Made by a program: the position numbers and the translations under genes. From positions 310,001 through 374,000 of the forward strand of contig NZ_JACEHE010000004.1 of assembly GCF_013778455.1 (NCBI RefSeq): a DNA stretch of 64,000 nucleotides, in the 5' to 3' direction. The notes below the pieces were generated by a model that worked only from the letters and a program-made list of their open reading frames with translations, did no database searches and was not told the origin of the DNA. Below are positions 62,771 through 64,000 of the stretch, in pieces. The DNA is from Streptomyces himalayensis subsp. himalayensis (lineage in GTDB: Bacteria > Actinomycetota > Actinomycetes > Streptomycetales > Streptomycetaceae). Numbering within the stretch: the stretch's first letter is position 1; each line of letters opens with the position of its first letter.

Positions 62771-63748
62771 ATGCAGAGCCAGACCAAGCGCCGTCTCACC
62801 GCCCAGCAACTGGACGCCCTTCTCCGGGAATCCGCCGGGACCGGATGCCGTCTCGAGGCCGAACTGACCGATGGGTGGTTCAACACCGCCTATCGGGTCC
62901 TGCTCGACGACGGCCGTCCCGCCATCGTCAAACTCGCCCCGCCCGCCGAGGTCCCCGTACTGCGCTACGAGCGCGGCATCATGAACACCGAGGCCATGGT
63001 CTACCGGCGGGTCGGCGCGGATCCGGCCGGCATACCCATGCCCGAACTCCTCTTCGCAGGCGACGACTTCCTGGCCATATCCGTGCTGGAGGGCACCCCT
63101 TGGGACACGGTGTCCGATGTTCTGCCGGCCACTGCACAGTCGGCCCTGCGCCACGAGCTCGGCCGGATCACCGCGCGCCTGCACTCACTCAAGACGGAGG
63201 ACGGCTCCTTCGGCTATCCGGCCCCGGAGTCCGGGCTGTCCGCGCCCGACTGGCGCGGCGCGTTCACCGCCATGGTCGAGGCCATACTCGACGACGCCGC
63301 CCGCTGGGAGTCGCCGCTGGGAATCAGCCCGGCGGACGTACGAACCCTCGTCGCTGAGGGCGGGTACGCGCTGGACGAGGTCACCGAGCCCCGCCTGGTC
63401 CACTTCGACCTGTGGCCCGGCAACGTCTTCGTCGACGGCTCCGGGGCTCGTGTCACCGGCCTCATCGACCACGAACGGGCCTTCTGGGGCGACCCCGCCG
63501 CCGAACTGATCTCCCTCGCCTTCGGAGGTGACACCGGCCCCGGCAGCGAACTCGTCACGGGCTACACCGAGGCCGGCGGCCAACTCGGCTCCGGACCGGC
63601 CCTCCAGCACCGCCTTGCCCTGTACCGGCTGTACTTGGGCCTGATTCTGGTCGTCGAGTGCGGACCGCGCGGCTACGACACCGAGCGTCTCGCCCACTGC
63701 CGAGGGACCTTGGACGGATGGGTGAGCGACTTGCGCGAGCTGGGATGA
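62771..63748 (+). CDS. Aminoglycoside phosphotransferase family kinase
   Basis: A 325-residue APH/choline-kinase-like protein. The N-lobe has RPAIVKLAPPAEVPVLRYERGIMNTEAMVYRRV with the ATP Lys in IVKLAP. The catalytic loop is LVHFDLWPGNVFVD (Asp, Asn) and the magnesium Asp is in GLIDHERAFWGDP. ATG 62771 has no strong ribosome site. Such proteins phosphorylate sugars, choline, aminoglycosides or related small alcohols. A real resistance role cannot be claimed. It lies 170 bases after the AraC gene, and stands alone otherwise. Confidence 0.85.
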   Translation: MQSQTKRRLTAQQLDALLRESAGTGCRLEAELTDGWFNTAYRVLLDDGRPAIVKLAPPAEVPVLRYERGIMNTEAMVYRRVGADPAGIPMPELLFAGDDFLAISVLEGTPWDTVSDVLPATAQSALRHELGRITARLHSLKTEDGSFGYPAPESGLSAPDWRGAFTAMVEAILDDAARWESPLGISPADVRTLVAEGGYALDEVTEPRLVHFDLWPGNVFVDGSGARVTGLIDHERAFWGDPAAELISLAFGGDTGPGSELVTGYTEAGGQLGSGPALQHRLALYRLYLGLILVVECGPRGYDTERLAHCRGTLDGWVSDLRELG

Positions 63749-63819
63749 AGGCCGCCCGGGCCCACTGAGCACGTGGCGCTCGTACGAGCCGTGGACGGAG
63801 CGTCGGCGCGCGGAGGTGA

Positions 63820-64000
63820 TCAGCCCAGGGGACGGCCGCCACACGGAGCCGGCAGGGCGGCCGTGGGGACGATCAGGTCGGCGCGGTGCCGGCCCCCGGC
63901 GACCAGGTCGGCGTTGCGCTGGTCGGTGCCCAGCACCCATGCCACCGCCGTGTCGTGGTCCTTGCCGAACTGCTCGTGCCGCTCCACGAGGCGGCGTACG
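63820..64000 (-). CDS. Nucleoside/nucleotide kinase-like protein, C-terminus only
   Basis: Only the last 59 codons are in the window; the 5' part lies beyond it. The end VRRLVERHEQFGKDHDTAVAWVLGTDQRNADLVAGGRHRADLIVP, with RRL, WVLGTDQRNA and RADLIV, matches the C-terminus of uridine-kinase/phosphoribulokinase-like nucleotide kinases common in actinobacteria. It converges on the APH-family gene with 71 bases between. The catalytic half is not visible. Confidence 0.7.
   Translation of the reverse strand, partial: VRRLVERHEQFGKDHDTAVAWVLGTDQRNADLVAGGRHRADLIVPTAALPAPCGGRPLG

Noticed and set aside
62771..63748. Antibiotic resistance gene call
   Set aside because: The APH fold is shared by many metabolic kinases; nothing in the context supports aminoglycoside resistance.
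1..64000. tRNA or rRNA genes
   Set aside because: No cloverleaf-like or rRNA-like sequence was noticed in the gaps; a tRNAscan run would settle it.

Overview
The window is about 64 kb of very GC-rich DNA with many GTG starts, frequent 4-base GTGA/ATGA overlaps and strong GC hairpin terminators. The gene families (PknF/Rv1747-type kinase-transporter pair, PAS-GAF-SpoIIE-HATPase phosphatase, DmdR/IdeR-type iron boxes, LAxTG sortase substrate, streptophobe- and DUF6777-like proteins) point to a chromosomal segment of Streptomyces or a close relative. I see no rRNA, tRNA, CRISPR array, prophage or intact insertion sequence.

Region by region. 1-4215: the 3' end of a phosphoketolase gene, a beta-phosphoglucomutase and a GH65 disaccharide phosphorylase, together a phosphorolytic sugar route into the phosphoketolase shunt. 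4320-8470: an FHA-FHA-ABC exporter, an SH3-like protein and a Ser/Thr kinase, probably one operon with a leaderless first mRNA. 8796-13835: a large secreted subtilase converging on a very hydrophobic membrane protein. 14251-23909: the most unusual stretch. Two paralogous single-pass DUF6777-like proteins with quite different low-complexity tails flank a small MT0933-type antitoxin, three secreted repeat proteins (Gly/Asn-rich, collagen-like with a helix-turn-helix-like C-terminus, and Gly-rich with Cys-x-Gly-x-Cys motifs), a multi-domain PP2C phosphatase and an 81-residue LuxR-type regulator.

24006-31765 (minus strand): a seven-gene molybdenum-hydroxylase operon (coxS, L, M, D, E, xdhC/coxI, coxG order) whose large subunit carries the form II motif AYRGAGR, so true CO oxidation is doubtful. 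32115-35284: a secreted protein converging on phosphoglucomutase. 35500-41388: a GntR/FadR-type regulator, asparagine permease, asparaginase, aspartase and glutaminase, a dedicated amide amino-acid catabolic set. 41451-50543: a MITE, a dinucleotide-binding reductase, a methyltransferase, an HAD phosphatase, an arginine/ornithine-type permease with arginine deiminase, a secreted beta-propeller and a serine-hydrolase lipoprotein.

50909-57421: an iron-regulated divergent locus. On one side is a single 871-residue polypeptide carrying an adenylation domain, a carrier domain and a membrane acyltransferase-3 domain. On the other is an Fbp/Fut-type ferric iron ABC transporter. Two iron boxes lie between them. 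57427-64000: a second MITE that shares its core but not its ends with the first, a DUF6886-like protein, a MalY/PatB-type PLP enzyme, a sortase substrate, a divergent PhyH dioxygenase/AraC regulator pair, an APH-family kinase and the C-terminus of a nucleoside-kinase-like protein.

The best candidates for undescribed biology are the secreted repeat-protein island (14.2-23.9 kb), the iron-controlled adenylation-carrier-acyltransferase fusion, and the two MITEs with exchanged terminal repeats. Names come from motif recognition alone; no database search was run.
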